A stretch of 64,000 bases of DNA from contig NC_058159.1 of the NCBI RefSeq assembly GCF_020080835.1, forward strand, positions 7,068,001-7,132,000, read 5' to 3'. This document shows, one piece after another, positions 38,701-53,000 of the stretch. The notes beneath the pieces are model-generated. The model saw only the letters and a list, made by a program, of their open reading frames with translations. It was not told the DNA's origin and searched no databases. Positions within the stretch are counted from its first letter, which is position 1, and each line of letters opens with the position of its first letter. Position numbers and translations under genes: made by a program. This DNA comes from Cotesia glomerata (Eukaryota > Arthropoda > Insecta > Hymenoptera > Braconidae).

Positions 38701-40736
38701 CTCTGTCTTTATCTCGACGTGCATGCAGTCTACACCTACGACCACGTTTCTAGATTCTAGACTCTGGATTCTCTGCTATACTGCTATGCGACTCTCTGCC
38801 TGAGAGTAATGTTGATCCTGAGGTGTTATCTCCAAATTACACCGATAGAATCGCTGGTATAAACAAGCGATTGATTTTATCCGCCACGAATTTAAGATCT
38901 AGGCTCGAAAGCTCGTCTGTGATTAAAGACAAATTGAATTTTATTGCTGAGATTTTGAATTTATATTTGCAAAGATTAATCGAGAAAATTCCCGTAAGCT
39001 AAAGCTTTGAAGTTTTTACTGAGAAATTTTTTTTAAAAAATCGCTGCTCATAATTGACAAGCCGTTGAATGTCTTAGCACAAAAAAATTTTTGATTCAAG
39101 TAAAGATTGTCTGACAATGATAAAATAAATGTCAGAAAAAAAAAAAGAAAATCCTGGAAGGCATTACGTGAAGAATATCATGTCCGCTTCATCTGTGATG
39201 TTATTATGATTTTTTTTATTGTCTGTGTATGTAAAGAATAAAAAGCAAAGGAGATTTAAATTCCCGTGGGGTTTTTGAAATGTGGAAAATGACTTGAGGC
39301 AACTTGGCAGATTTATATTACTCGACTCAGCAGTCTTACCTACTAAGAATGAACTTTCTGACGTCTGACAGCTCCTTTACATGTACTACTCTTTATCGTT
39401 ATCTTATTATTTTAATTTTGAATTACTATACTATACAAAAATTACTATACTATACAAAAATAGTAACTCCTACTATCTAAAATGGTAATAAAATTAATTA
39501 GTAACAAAATAATAGGTGGTATCATTGACAATCGTAATAGTTACTATTAATAATGGTAACGATTACTATCGGAAATAATAATTTTAATTATTATAAATTA
39601 TAACTGTTACAATCAAAGATGGTAACTGTAACCACCTCAGATTGTAAAAATTCTGAAAGAAAAAATAATATAAATTTACTTAATTAAATTCTTTATTTAC
39701 ATCCATATTTTAGCTATTGTACATTTTTTTCTTTGAAATATTAAAATATTTAAAATTTCCTTCAAAATTTTTTTTTGAAAATTTGATTTTTTTGAGGATT
39801 TAAATTTTTTTTTTTAATTTGAATTTTATTGATAATTTTGTTTTTTTTTGAAATTTCAAATTCTTTTTGAAAAATTTGGCGTTGAAACTTATTTTAGACA
39901 AATAAAAATTTATAAATATAATTTAAATCCGAATTTAATCCCGATTTTTTGTGCACTACACTGCACTACAGCTGCTTTTAGTTTATTCAGAAATTCATCC
40001 ACGGTAACGCAGACTCTTAATTTTTTAAATATTTTTTACTAGCTTAAATAGTAGTTATTATTATTACTGATGGTAACTGCAACCATCAGGTTATATTAGG
40101 AATTACGATTTTAATAATAGTAGTAACTAATTAAAATAATAACAGTTATTATTACTGATTACCATCATAATAGTAGTAGCTACTATCAGGATTGTAAATA
40201 CTACAATTCAGATGGTTTATTTAATTATTTAAATAATATTTACTACTATCGAATTCAGTTAATAGATTTTAACATAACTAGATAATAAACTCTACTATAA
40301 AATTTTCTCCGTGTAATATTATTATTATTATTATTTTATGAAAATTCAATTGATTTTATTATATTTATTGGTAAAGTTAAACAGTAACATTATTTAACAT
40401 AAACATTATGATTATAATAGATCGATACTCGATTATTGGTTAAAGTTTTGACAAATAAAAACGTAAATTATTATTTGAATTCTTGGCGTGAATCATTTTT
40501 GACCTAACTTTATTTTTGTTGAACAAGTCGGAAACAGAAGACGTGGATGGAGCAAAAATAAGAATAAAGCGAAGTTTGGCAAGCGAAGAGCGGAAAGTGA
40601 GTGAGAATCGAGAACATTGCATGCCGCGATTTAAATTTTATACACATATATGTATATTATGTGCTTGTAAACTTTCTGTCATCGTGGATATGTTCGTGAA
40701 CGAGCAGTCTACTATTGTGAGTAACAACCAAGGCAA

Positions 40737-40780
<44 letters not shown>

Positions 40781-43700
40781 TGATGAATTAATTATTTGAG
40801 ATGAATATTAACCGATTTTAAATTATGTTAATTTAATTCATAATTAAGGGGGCGTCCATAAATTACGTGAGGCATTTTTGAGAATTTTTTAACCCCCCCC
40901 CTCCTCCCTTGATAAGATTTCGTCAGATTTTTCTCAACTCCCTCCCCCCTCCCCTAATCTCACGCGAGATTATTCAAAATTTATGTTTTGGCTGTAAACG
41001 GGTTGGATTATTGAGAAAAAAAGTGCCATTCGGCTACACCCGACATGGATAGGTAGATTTCTTGTTTGAATATTGAAAAAAACACGTTATTAAAAGGCCG
41101 TGATGTCCTAAAATTTATTTTTTATTATATTTTTGCAAATAACGATATGAGACTGACTACAGCAAATAGATATTTAAAGACATCTACCTAAAAAATAGGA
41201 TTTTTTACATATAAAAGTCATTTGATGATAAAAGCTAAAATTTAATTTATTATTGATTTTTTTTTAATTTTCTCAACTACGAAATAAATTGAAAAAAGTA
41301 TTAAAAGTCGACGAACAATAGTTTAAATTGAAGATAATTAAACATATTATGACAAAATTGCATTAAAATTACGACATGAGACCGGCTACCACCGATAGAT
41401 TTCTAAAGAAATCTATACCAAAAAAATTAGTGAATCCTATCGATCAATAATCAAATTAAACAATCGAGCGCTACTTTGCTGCTCTGCAGGGTTCAGACGA
41501 ATACGACAAACACTATTGTGTCAAATTTGGCCATATTTTATTATAGAAATACTTTTTCACGCAATTTTACACTATTTTCTGCTAGAGAAAAAATTACGTG
41601 ATATTTGTTAAGATCCCCCCCTTCTCCCTAAGTGAGATTTGGTAAGATTTAGCATGATCCACTCCCCCCCTAGAACACCTCACGTAATTAATGGACGCCC
41701 CCTAATACTCTATTTTATATATTTCAATAATCGGTAGTAAATAAATTTAATTATTTTATTATTAATATGAGCTTTACTTGTATACCGTTTTCTGGTTTTT
41801 ACAAGGTTACTTTCCGCTCTATATTATCAATTCAGTTTTTTCAACCCTTTTTTATAATCACCATATTCTCCGCTCTTTTTATACTCAACCAACATGTTCT
41901 CCACTTTTTATTATCAACATGTTCTCCACTTTTTATAATCAACATATAATTTCATTCCAATGCGGCTGTGGACCGACTTGTGCTTTCTGTACTGCATTTA
42001 CTCTATTCCTCACCCCTTTCTATCGGTTGTTGGAATAGTGGCGATGGGGAAACCACTGAGAAAACCCATACCAGTACAGTTCAGCTACTGGAGCGACCCC
42101 CGACGGTTGGTGTTGAAACTATTCGAACAACCGTCGGGGCTCGAACCCTCGCCTCACGACATGATGCACGAACGAACTATTGGGATAATGACTTAGTCCA
42201 CTCGGCCGTCATGCCGCTTTAGTAAATAAATTTAAATTAATTTTATTGTAATAACTATAATAATAATGAAATTTTTAAAAAATAATTTATTCAGAAAAAA
42301 AACATTTTATGTGACTGTATTAATTTTTACATGATTTTAGATAATTATTTTTTGCAATGTAAAATTTACATTTTTAGGTTGACCGTAACTCTGTAAGCAC
42401 ATTATTCGCATCTATTAATGTTAATTGCATATGTAAATAGCAATGCTTTGATAAACATTATTTGTATAATTCTCCCTCAATATCATAATTTCAAGAGCGT
42501 TTACATAAGGGTTATATTCTCGAAATAAATATACATTTGAATTTGATATGTTTAATAGAAATTTGTTCCCTATACGGTAACTGTTCAATTAATATCAATA
42601 TTGGGGTCTAATTGAATAACATTATTGACAGACATCAGTTGTCTATATTGTTGAAATCTGCGTCCACTAATTTAGTTCTACATTAATTAAATATTCAACC
42701 AATTTATTTTTATCCAATTAATGCAAGCCTATTGTATTACTAAAATTATTCATATCCATATCAGTGAATTAAAATAATTATAGGAATATTTTAGTTAATA
42801 ACCCGCAAATTAAAGTAAAATTTAACTTATCATTATTTATACAAATGATGTTTACTGACGGAAGAAATTTAAATAAATTATTTTCCGGGGTAGAATTAAA
42901 AGTTACAAATATATTGATTGGAAAAATTTTTCTGTAAATTCTTCAGTGAAAATAAAATAAAATAGTTGAGTAAAAATTCTATCGATTAAATTTTACATTA
43001 AAAGTTAACTTTTACGTGCACTGGCTCATAAGTTTATCGACCTTAAGCAAACTTATAATTTATTCCCAACATTTAAATTGGACTTTTCCAATTCAGTTTA
43101 TTATATAACCACTAAATATAATCTTGAATTAGTTACAATGAAAATTAAGAAGAATTCTTATATTATGATTTAATAAAACGGAGTTTAAACTCAAGAGAAA
43201 CTTAAAATTAAGCATGCAGTTTAAATGAAAGTTCGGGAGAGTATGAAATAATTTAATTATATTTGAATCGAATAAGAAAAAATACTCTTTAATTTACTCT
43301 AGCATTAGTTATAGCTTATAGTATATTGTGCAGCAAGTACGACAACGTCGCACGAGTTGCACATACTATTTTGTATTACAAATGCGGTGATGTATGTAGG
43401 TACAAAATTGGGGTCCCGGGGCAGAGCCCCCCCCCCCCAGTCCCTAAAACAAATAAAAATTTAAAAAAAAAGAAACAAATGTAAATCAGATAATAAATGC
43501 AAAGTAATTAATATTAATTAACAAAAAATAAATTTACACACTGAAATAATCAACACATAAAATTAAATGACATTAAATTTAGCTGCCACTACAATTTTTT
43601 AATTTTCTTTAACAAACAAATTTGTTCCAAAAAATTATTCATAAAAATTGTATTATTTATTTTGTAAAATTCTTACATGTCAATTTAAAAAAAAAAAATT

Positions 43701-46700
43701 TTCATGTCATTAATTTATTTTTCACCAAAATTATTAAAATTATCATATTTCTGCTAAATTAATTTTCGTCACAATTAAACAGCTCAATATTAATAAATTA
43801 TTTTTACTATCGTTAAAAATATTGAAATGTCAACCTCACTTCTTTAATATTGACAGTTAGATTGTGTTTTTTTTTGTTATTTATTTTAATTTTAGCAGTT
43901 TTCACAGTCAATTGAATGCGACAAGGATAGTTTGAGTCGGCCAAGAATAATTTGCGTGCGACAAGTAAACTTGTCGCACTCAAATAACAGTTTAATTTAT
44001 GAAAAAACTCACGCGTAATTTTAAAATGGGCAAACGGCTCTTTTTCAGCCGCAACAGCGAGCGTCAAGATACTACTTTTCCCGCATGAGTAATACAAAAT
44101 AAATTAACGACGTAATTAAAAGTTGGCGGTTGAATTGGCGATCGAGTGAATGACTCAACTTGGTTGTTATTATCCATTATTCATTATCCATTCCAATGTC
44201 GTATGAGTTTTCAACAATTAAATGGAGCTTAAATGCCAGTGGAGATGATAAGTTACTTTTAGTTGAGGGAGTACAAAATAAAAATACCAGTAAGGTGTAT
44301 GTGTGCGCTGTTTAAGCTTAAGCTCCTTATTATATTTGAAAGTTGGAAAAGTGTACTTACCAGCATGAGCTTTTCAAATTCCTCTTCCACAACCGTACCG
44401 TTATAATAACGTTCTGTAGACTTAATATCTGGATAATAAAAGCCACGTTTGCAAATGCAGCGATAACTTCCACGGCGAAATCCCAGTCCTGGTATTGCGA
44501 TACACTGTTTTTTCATTAATTTATTATTTTTTTTTTTTTTTTTTTTTTTTCAAGTCATAATAGTAATTTAAAATAGATTAATAAAGGTAATTGCAGGGTT
44601 GGGATATTTTTAATGAGAAAATAATATATTAAATTATTAAATTTAATTTTATAATGAAAATATTTGAGGTTGAAAAATTAAATTAAAAATTAGCAACAAT
44701 ATTTTGCATAAAAAATTGAATTTTAAAATTACTGGAAATATTTTTAATTAAAAAATTCAATTGAATAATTAATATGATTATTATCCTTTGAAAAATTAAA
44801 TTTAATAATTAATAAATATATTTTTTATTAAAAAATAAAAAGTATGATGAATAAAAATATTAATTTATTAATTAAAACTCTATTTAATTAATTATTAAGA
44901 TTTAAAATTAATTAATGAAGCAATTGTCGGTCTACAAAAAATTAATGATTAATAATAGTAACGTAAAAAATTCACGAAATAAAAAATGTATGAGCATTGT
45001 TAGTCAAGAACCAAATTTATACAGTCTCAAGTAGAACTATTTTTATTTTAATAATTTAAAACTTTCCATGAAGAAAAAGAATAAAAATTAAGTAAAAAGT
45101 TTGAATGAATTTTCCTTCCTGAGAAAAAATGGCAACTTACTTCAGTCGTACGTTTCTTGCATTTATCACTGGCTGCAAAAATGTTAAGTTGAAGAGACCC
45201 AGGCGGCAGCGGACACTGATCGATGTCTACTCTCCGAAGGTCAATATCGATTCCGCTGGTGCCTCTGGCATAAAACAAACACAAAAAATAAATCTTTTAA
45301 AAGTTATCTCTCCTCATTATTTCTGGAATCGAAAATCCACAATACGCAACCAGTTTTTTTTTGTAAAATACGATGCGAAAACCTAATTAGTCTTTACTTC
45401 TAAAAGGTACATGTTACGCCTGAAAAATTTATTGATTTTTTTTTATTTTTTAGAAAATAATTTTTATTTTTCTCTCTTTCATTTTTTTTTATTTTAGTTT
45501 AAAATTCCCGGTGATCATAAAACTTAATCTTTATTTCTTTAAACTTAAAATAAGAATCTAAAATAAACACTTAATGCACTTTAATGACTCTCGTCTAAGA
45601 TAAAGAACTTTTTTTAAGCCCCTAATGAAAATTAAATCGATAAAGAAAGGCCCAAAAGACGAAAAAGAGCCTTATCTAATAGGGGGTAATAAAAGTCTCA
45701 GGCTAAAAGGACAGGATATTTCCTCGAAATAATAAAACCGAGAAAATATCTTTTTTGCACTCCGGCGGAAAGTGGCAACTTTCGTCCCGCTGCGCTAAAC
45801 AAAGTTGCCGCTTTCCGCCTTCGTCGAGCAAAAAAATAGTATACACTCCACGGGAAGTAAATAAGAAAGCCTCAGATCACATGTTTGTCAACCTCGGCTT
45901 CGCCTCGGCCGACAATTACATGTGATCTGAGACATTTCTTACTTTACTTCCCTAGGTGTGTAATATACTATTTCTTGCTCTCCTAGCCGAAAGTACGCTC
46001 TTCCTGGCAACAATTTACTCCAGGAAGAGCAACTTTTATGGCCTGCTCTAACGCATGCGCGCTACGCATATTTTCTGGCTCGGCAGCACAGAACCTTGCT
46101 TTCTTTCGTATTTTCGTGGCGCGACCGGCCGATACAGCGAGTTTCAACTGTATATATAACAGTCACAACATCGTCTGTATGTAACATGTCAGCGCATAAA
46201 CTAACCAAAAAATGTCAAAAAAATAAAAATAATTTTTAACTAGATCATTGTTAATAAAATATTTAATAATAATACTGCACAAATAATTTATATAAAAAGT
46301 TTAAAAAATAAAACATAATAGTTTTGTGAATTTTATTTGCTTTTTTTTTATATTTTGATAGTTAGTAAAGCAATGTTTATAAAACGATCCATGTACTCTA
46401 CAAACTTGTAATAATTTAATTTCAATCTTTCTTAGCCGTCGATTACTAATTAAAAACTAATTTTTAATCAACTAAAAAAAATAAATTCTATAATTAGAAT
46501 GAGTTTAAATATTTGTGACAAATTCTGTGCATGATATCACTCTTAATCAGAGCATTTGTTAGTAAAGTTTAAAATAACATTTTTTTTCGATTTATTAACA
46601 TTCACTTTTTTTTTTTTTTTTATACCCGCCCCGACCAGCAAAGCCTCGGCTTTGCAAAAGTCGGGCGGCGCCCCCCTCACGCCCGGCAAAACCCCTTCCA

Positions 46701-49700
46701 CGGGGTTACGTACTTTCGGCTGGAGAGCAAGAAAAATAGTATACAATCCATGACCAGAATGTTGGATACCCTGACGTATGTGATATGATGGCCGAGGCTA
46801 CGCCTCGGCCATCATATCTCATACGCCAGGAAATCCGAATTTCTGGCCTTGGGTTGTAATATACCATATCCAGATGTCCATCCAAGATAGCATTAACAAA
46901 TATGATAAAAACTAAGACTAATTTTTTTTGTTCGTTTCAACTATCTAAATAAAAATAAATTTCTTTATCTCACTAAAATTACTAACTAATCAAGAAAAGA
47001 GAAAGGTTCTACAAACGAAATTTTATTTTCTAAAATAATTAAAATAAAATTTTATAGTACATTTCCAATTTCCAAAAAAAACAAAAACAAAAATTCTATA
47101 GTAAATTTCTAATTTCTAAAATAACTAAAATAGAAATTCTATAATCTCTAATTTCTAAAATAACTAAAATGAAATTTTATAGTAAATTTTAATTTCTAAA
47201 ATAACAAAAAAAGAAATTCCATAATAAATTCCTAATTTCTCAAATAACTAAAATAGAAATTCTATAACAAATCTCTAATTTCTAAAATAACTAAAATAAA
47301 ATTCTATAGTAAATTTTTATTTCTAAAATAATTAAAAATAAAATTCCATAATAAATTTCTAAAAGAGATGATTGACACCCTAAAATTTAAATTTCACAAT
47401 CGTTAATAATTGATATTAAAATGTGAAATGAAATGAGGGAATTAAATAAAGTCAAAAGTTACACTGATCACAAAAATTAATAAATTTTTGTTTAACTAAA
47501 AAATGTAATTAATTTTAAGATTTTATAATTTTCATAATATAAAATAGGATAATTTCAACGTAAGATTTTAAAATAAATAAATAAGTATGTACATGTCGGT
47601 ATGTGTGTGGTTGCGTACACATATAGGCTTGCATTAGGGCGTGTCCTATTCGCTTTCCCAAAGAAAATGGGACTAGAGTCTGGAAAACTGTATCCTCATT
47701 GGATAGAAGTTTCCCCCGGAAAATATACAATCTGGGTCTGACTTCAAAACTATAAAAGGGTACGTTTCCCTCAAAAGGGGGGCTTTACTAATATATTCTT
47801 TTTCGAGTTCTGAGTGACCAGCTCGGTCATCCAGTTTAGTCATTATGTAGAATTTCTAAAGAAGCGTGGCTACCCCGCTCGTACTATGTCTACTAAAATA
47901 TTCGAGCTTCTAGTGAGTGGTTCGATTTATACTAAATTCAATTTTGTCTAAAAGCGTGGTCCTACCGCTTATATCTAAAATTCTATAACAACGTGGTCAT
48001 TCCGTTTGTGTATTTTCAAAAATTTAATAAGTGATTAGTGAGAACTAAGAGGTACTGTACTATTTGTAATCATTTATAAACCGTTCATTGTTTTCTATCT
48101 CAATTTAATCAATTTAGTTTTGTATTGTATACTTTCACCCCCACGAAAAAAATTTATAATTAGAATATAAAAAAAATATATTTCATTTTATACACAAAAT
48201 ATATGTGAAATATATTTGAATTATATTCAAAATATACTTGCATATATTTCAAGTATATTTCAAATATAAGCAAATTATAATCGGTTTACTGAACTTTTGG
48301 CTGTTTTTGGTATATGAGAAATATATTTCAAATGAAAGTAAAATATATTATTAATATATTTTTAAGCCTGGGCGGAAAGTGACAACTTTCTGTCCCGCTG
48401 CGCTAAACTAAGTTGCCGCTTTCCGCCTTCGTTGGACAAAAATAGTATACACTCCACGGGAGTAAATAAGAAAGCCTCAGATCACATGTTTGTTGACCTC
48501 GGCTTCGCCTCGGCCAACAATTACATGTGATCTGAGACATTTCTTACTTTACTTCCCTAGGTGTGTAATATATTTATTTTATATGATAAATATAAGTTAT
48601 GAAATATAATCGGAACATATAAGAAACATACTTACTGTGAATGAAAAATACAAGCTGCAAAATAAATTCAAAATATATCCGAATTATAATTTTTTTATAT
48701 GAAAAGTATAATAAAAATATACGGAAATTATAGTTAGAATATGTGCGTCATGAGTCGTGCACTTGATAACATATTCATTTAAATAAACATTAGTTCTGAT
48801 CAGTTTCTGGTGCATCCGAAAATTTCAGACATTTAAAATTTTAATACATATTTCAAATATATAATTTTCGTTTATTTTTTATATAAACAAATTATAATTC
48901 GAATATATTTTGCAGCTTATATTTTTAATATACAGTGAGTTTATTTCTCATATATTCCGATTATATTTCATAACTTACATTTATCATATTATATTATTAT
49001 TATTATTATTATATTATTATATTATATTATATTATTATATTATATTATATTATTATATAATAATATTATATTATTATTATTATTATAAATTATTATAAAT
49101 TATATAATATTATATTATATTATTATAATATTATATTATTATTATTATCATATCATATTATTATCATATCACACGAAGAATCAAGAACAATAACAATAAA
49201 ATTTTTTGTCATTATTATATTCATTAACACTTATTATATTATGTTATTTATCATTTTACTTATCATGTTATAATTTCTATAATTAATCTATTATATTCTA
49301 TTATCCTAATATTACATTAATTTATATGTACTCATTATGTAATGTACTTAATTCTGATGGTCCTTAGGGAGCACTTGCTCTAGGATCAAAATTTAATAAA
49401 TAAATAAATAAAAAATCATATAAAATAAATATATTAATAATATATTTTACTTTTATTTGAAATATATTTCTCATATATCAAAAACGGCCAAAAGTTCAGT
49501 AAGCCGAATATAATTTGCTTACATTTGAAATATACTTGAAATATATGCAAGTATATTTTGAATATAGTTCAAATATGTTTCAAATATATTTTGTGTATAA
49601 AATGAAATATATTTTTTCTATATTCTAATTATAAGTTTTTTTCGTGGGGGCAATTTCATTAATTTGTGTTCAATATATTTTATAATTGAGAATTCTAATC

Positions 49701-50046
49701 GTATCATTTATAATAACCTTTCCAGACAAAATTAAATTAAGATCCCGGTCTATAGGTCGAAAGACTTGAGCCGAAATAAAATTAATTAATTAAGTCCGAT
49801 CTGGACATAACATACAATTGAATAAAAAATTGACAATGCTATCACGACGATCATTATCGTGAACAATCGTATCTCCATTCATTTCATAAAAATCTGGATT
49901 GTTTTGAGGAAACATTTGCTAACAATTTTTTATATTTTTTTTTTTTTTATGAATAAAACTTTTGTACGAATCCTGTTATTTTTTTCAAGAGAATCGTTAT
50001 TTGTCGATTTCGTTATTTTTATATTGGAACGTAATATTTCAATACC

Positions 50047-50077
<31 letters not shown>

Positions 50078-53000
50078 GAAACGAATACAGTATAAGTTAA
50101 TTAAAAGGGGAAGATATTCAGGTAAAAACGAATTTCATATTCAATATACGAATTTTAACAAGCAGTAAATTGAATTTTTTCCATTATAAAATATTTTATT
50201 TTTATCATCCCGTATTGATACCTTATTTATTCAAAAATAATAACATTCAATCTCAATAGAACTAAATTTATTATCATTGAAATACAAATTTTTTTTTTTA
50301 ATTTTTTATCTCAATGTTCAATTTTTGAAAGAATCAAGCGACAAAATTCTTCGAGCACAGTTTTGAACCAGGTCAGAAATCCAAAAGAATCTTACAAATG
50401 GAAAGCATTTAGAGAACTATCAACCTGGTCCAGAGATTTCGGGAATTGTTTGAATTACTCGAGGAAATCCGGTAACTTCTTGGAATCTCAATTAAGACCG
50501 TGGAGTACTGGCCGAGAATTCGAAAGAATTCTCGTTGAATAATTTAAATGTTTCGCCGCATCCTTGTTATTGTCTTGGTGAATGATTGCGCTTCCTTACA
50601 ATTTTAATTGCCGCTTCAATGGCCTCAAAAAAATTTTTTTTAACACTTTAAATTTTCATTCTTTAAACAAAATAAAATTCTTAAATCAAACTCATAAAAA
50701 ATTTATTGTTTACTCTACAAAAACTTTGTATCTTCTAGTTCTCCAATATTTACTCGTTAGAACAATTATTTCGAACCTGAGCAACGATTTATCTGGGTAA
50801 TTACCATTAATCTCCGAGACACCGGAACTGATTGCCCCATCCGAACTTTTCTTCCCATTGGCGGGTCTATTATACCGAGGAGCACTGCAGATCAGGGTCT
50901 TTTTTCACCCATCTTATATGCACAGCTCAAAATATTAATGAGGACAGCAAACTGCATTATTATGTACAACATTTATTTGTCTTCCATTAAATTTTAAGTA
51001 TCCCAACATTGTTGGTAATTTACTGGCTTATTAAATAGATAATTTTGTCGGTTAAAAATCTCCGACGATAAAATGTTTTTAAAAAGTTGTACGTTTAAAG
51101 TTTTACGAAGCCGGAAAAAAGTAATCTTTGATGCTACTTGATGAAAATAATAACGAGAGCAAAGCTTGAACATTAATTACCATGTAAATCTTTAAAAAGA
51201 ATACAGTAACTTTACAATATTTATATTAAACAACTTTTATAATATTTAATCATGCGAAATTTATGGCATACCCCCACCCTGGTAACTTTTTTTAAAAAGA
51301 CCGTCTTTTTTAGAAGTATTTTTATTTTAGAGTATTAATCGCTCTTCTTTTTTATGTAATAAAATATTTAAACTCGGTAATTATACATTCGTTTCAGAAT
51401 TTTTTAAAATTACAAGTAAAGTTTTAGTATAATTCAAAAGCGATACTAATGGAACATCAAACGGATTTTAAATTAGTATTGAAAAATTTTCTGAAAGTTT
51501 GTAAGCAGCTTTGGATTTGAAGCTAATTACTCTTCATCGAAACTATAGTTTGGAATAAAACTTTCGATAAAATAAACGCTCTGGTGCGTTAGCATTTCGA
51601 TAGAATGAAACTTATAATGCTCTAATGGTCAAAATACTTGCTAAATCCACGGGTATTAAAATCTAAACACTGGCTCTGTTATCGCGAATAAATCAAAAGC
51701 CTTTAGCTAGTAAAATAATTTACTAGGTGATAAAAAAAGTCTCACAAATAACCCTTACGCCGAAGATGTGAACATCTGGCAAGATAAAAATTTTTCACTT
51801 TCGGACTTGTCGCAATAACTTTTCTTTTTCTGGTTATCCTTATATTTACAACCCGAGAAATTGAAAACCTTTTTTTATTAGCTCCGTCCGAGGGGACCAT
51901 GCTTTTTCCTCGCTTTTTTATCAATCAATTTATCTCGTTGCTAACTTTGACAAGTTATCAATTAAATCGCAATCTCTAAAACGACAAATTCGTCATGTTG
52001 GATATTAATTAAAATAAACAGTTTCAAATTAATTAAACTGACAATTAATTAAACTTCCTAAGGACTTTAATGCCAGTACTTGGACATAAAAATCACCTTC
52101 GCTTCAACTTAAAACTAGAATTTTTATTGAGCCTGGGAAAAGTCGATAAATTATTTTTACCTTCGTATAAATATAAACCTTAAAAATGTTAAAAAAAGTT
52201 TTAATATTCTTATAAATTTATTTCCAGCTTCTCTTTTATTCTCGGTTCAAATATTAATATAAGAATTTTAGCATTTCACTCGCCGGTTGTAGGGAAGAAA
52301 TGAAATAAATTATTCATTGATTTTAAAAATTCGAAAATAATATATCCTGTTCCTTTGATTTAAAATGTTCAACTAATTCCGGTTATCTGAATTATTTTTT
52401 AAATTTCTTATCACACTGAAAAGGATTTTTTAATATTTAATGTCTTATCAACTGTTAATAAATATTTATTTAGAATGTTGAATAAAAAGTGAGTGTAAAC
52501 ATTGAACTTTGAAATTTTTCATAACTTTTTGACACGAGAAAGTTCTGTTAGATAAAGTACATTAATAAATTTCGAATAAAAATATATATAAGATAAAATA
52601 AATTATATAACAATGGTTCTCAGAAGTTATAAACATTTTTTTTTATTTTTTAGTGATAATAATTCAAGTATTGTCTCTTTAGTGTAAAAAATTTTTGCTC
52701 AATTTATTTATGAATAATCTTCTCAAAAAAAATAAAAATTTATTACAATAAATAATTAATTAATTATATTCAATAAATAAATTTATATAAATTAATTTTA
52801 CTAATCAAAAATTAAAAAATAAATTTTGCTACTAATAAATTGATAAATTAATTGTTACAAATAAATTTTTAAATAAAAAAAAATGAAAATGTTAATTGTA
52901 AAAATGACACGTCCTAGAAATAGATGTCCAAAAAATAACATCCTGCATATAGAAAATGAAACTAGAAAGTCCTTTTGTTAAAGTGAGGAATTTAATTATC

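Larger units (their letters stand above)
48138..49650. mobile_element. Large foldback P with arms interrupted by two insertions
   Basis: Ends CCCCCACGAAAAAAA (48138) and the complement (to 49650). Arms 48138-48361 and 49427-49650 pair, and pairing resumes at 48575-48735 with 48838-48992. The left arm is interrupted by a hairpin module (48362-48566), the right by a LINE 3' end and ATT microsatellite (about 48993-49425). The uninterrupted sequence of each arm shows the empty site of the other insertion. Confidence 0.85.
47590..49811 (+). mobile_element. Probable solo LTR, split by foldback P
   Basis: A promoter-like TATAAAAGGG at 47751, then a region with three diverged copies of an AAGCGTGG...CCGCT word (about 47860, 47950, 47993). 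After the foldback (48138-49650) comes AATAAAATTAATTAATTAAG and an end CTGGACATAACA at about 49811, resembling an R/U5 end. Terminal TG is not fixed and no clear target duplication was found, so limits are approximate. Confidence 0.4.

Noticed and set aside
42137..42216. A functional tRNA-Leu/Ser gene
   Set aside because: Box A and B are present but the acceptor stem does not pair, and the unit continues into a SINE body with target duplications.
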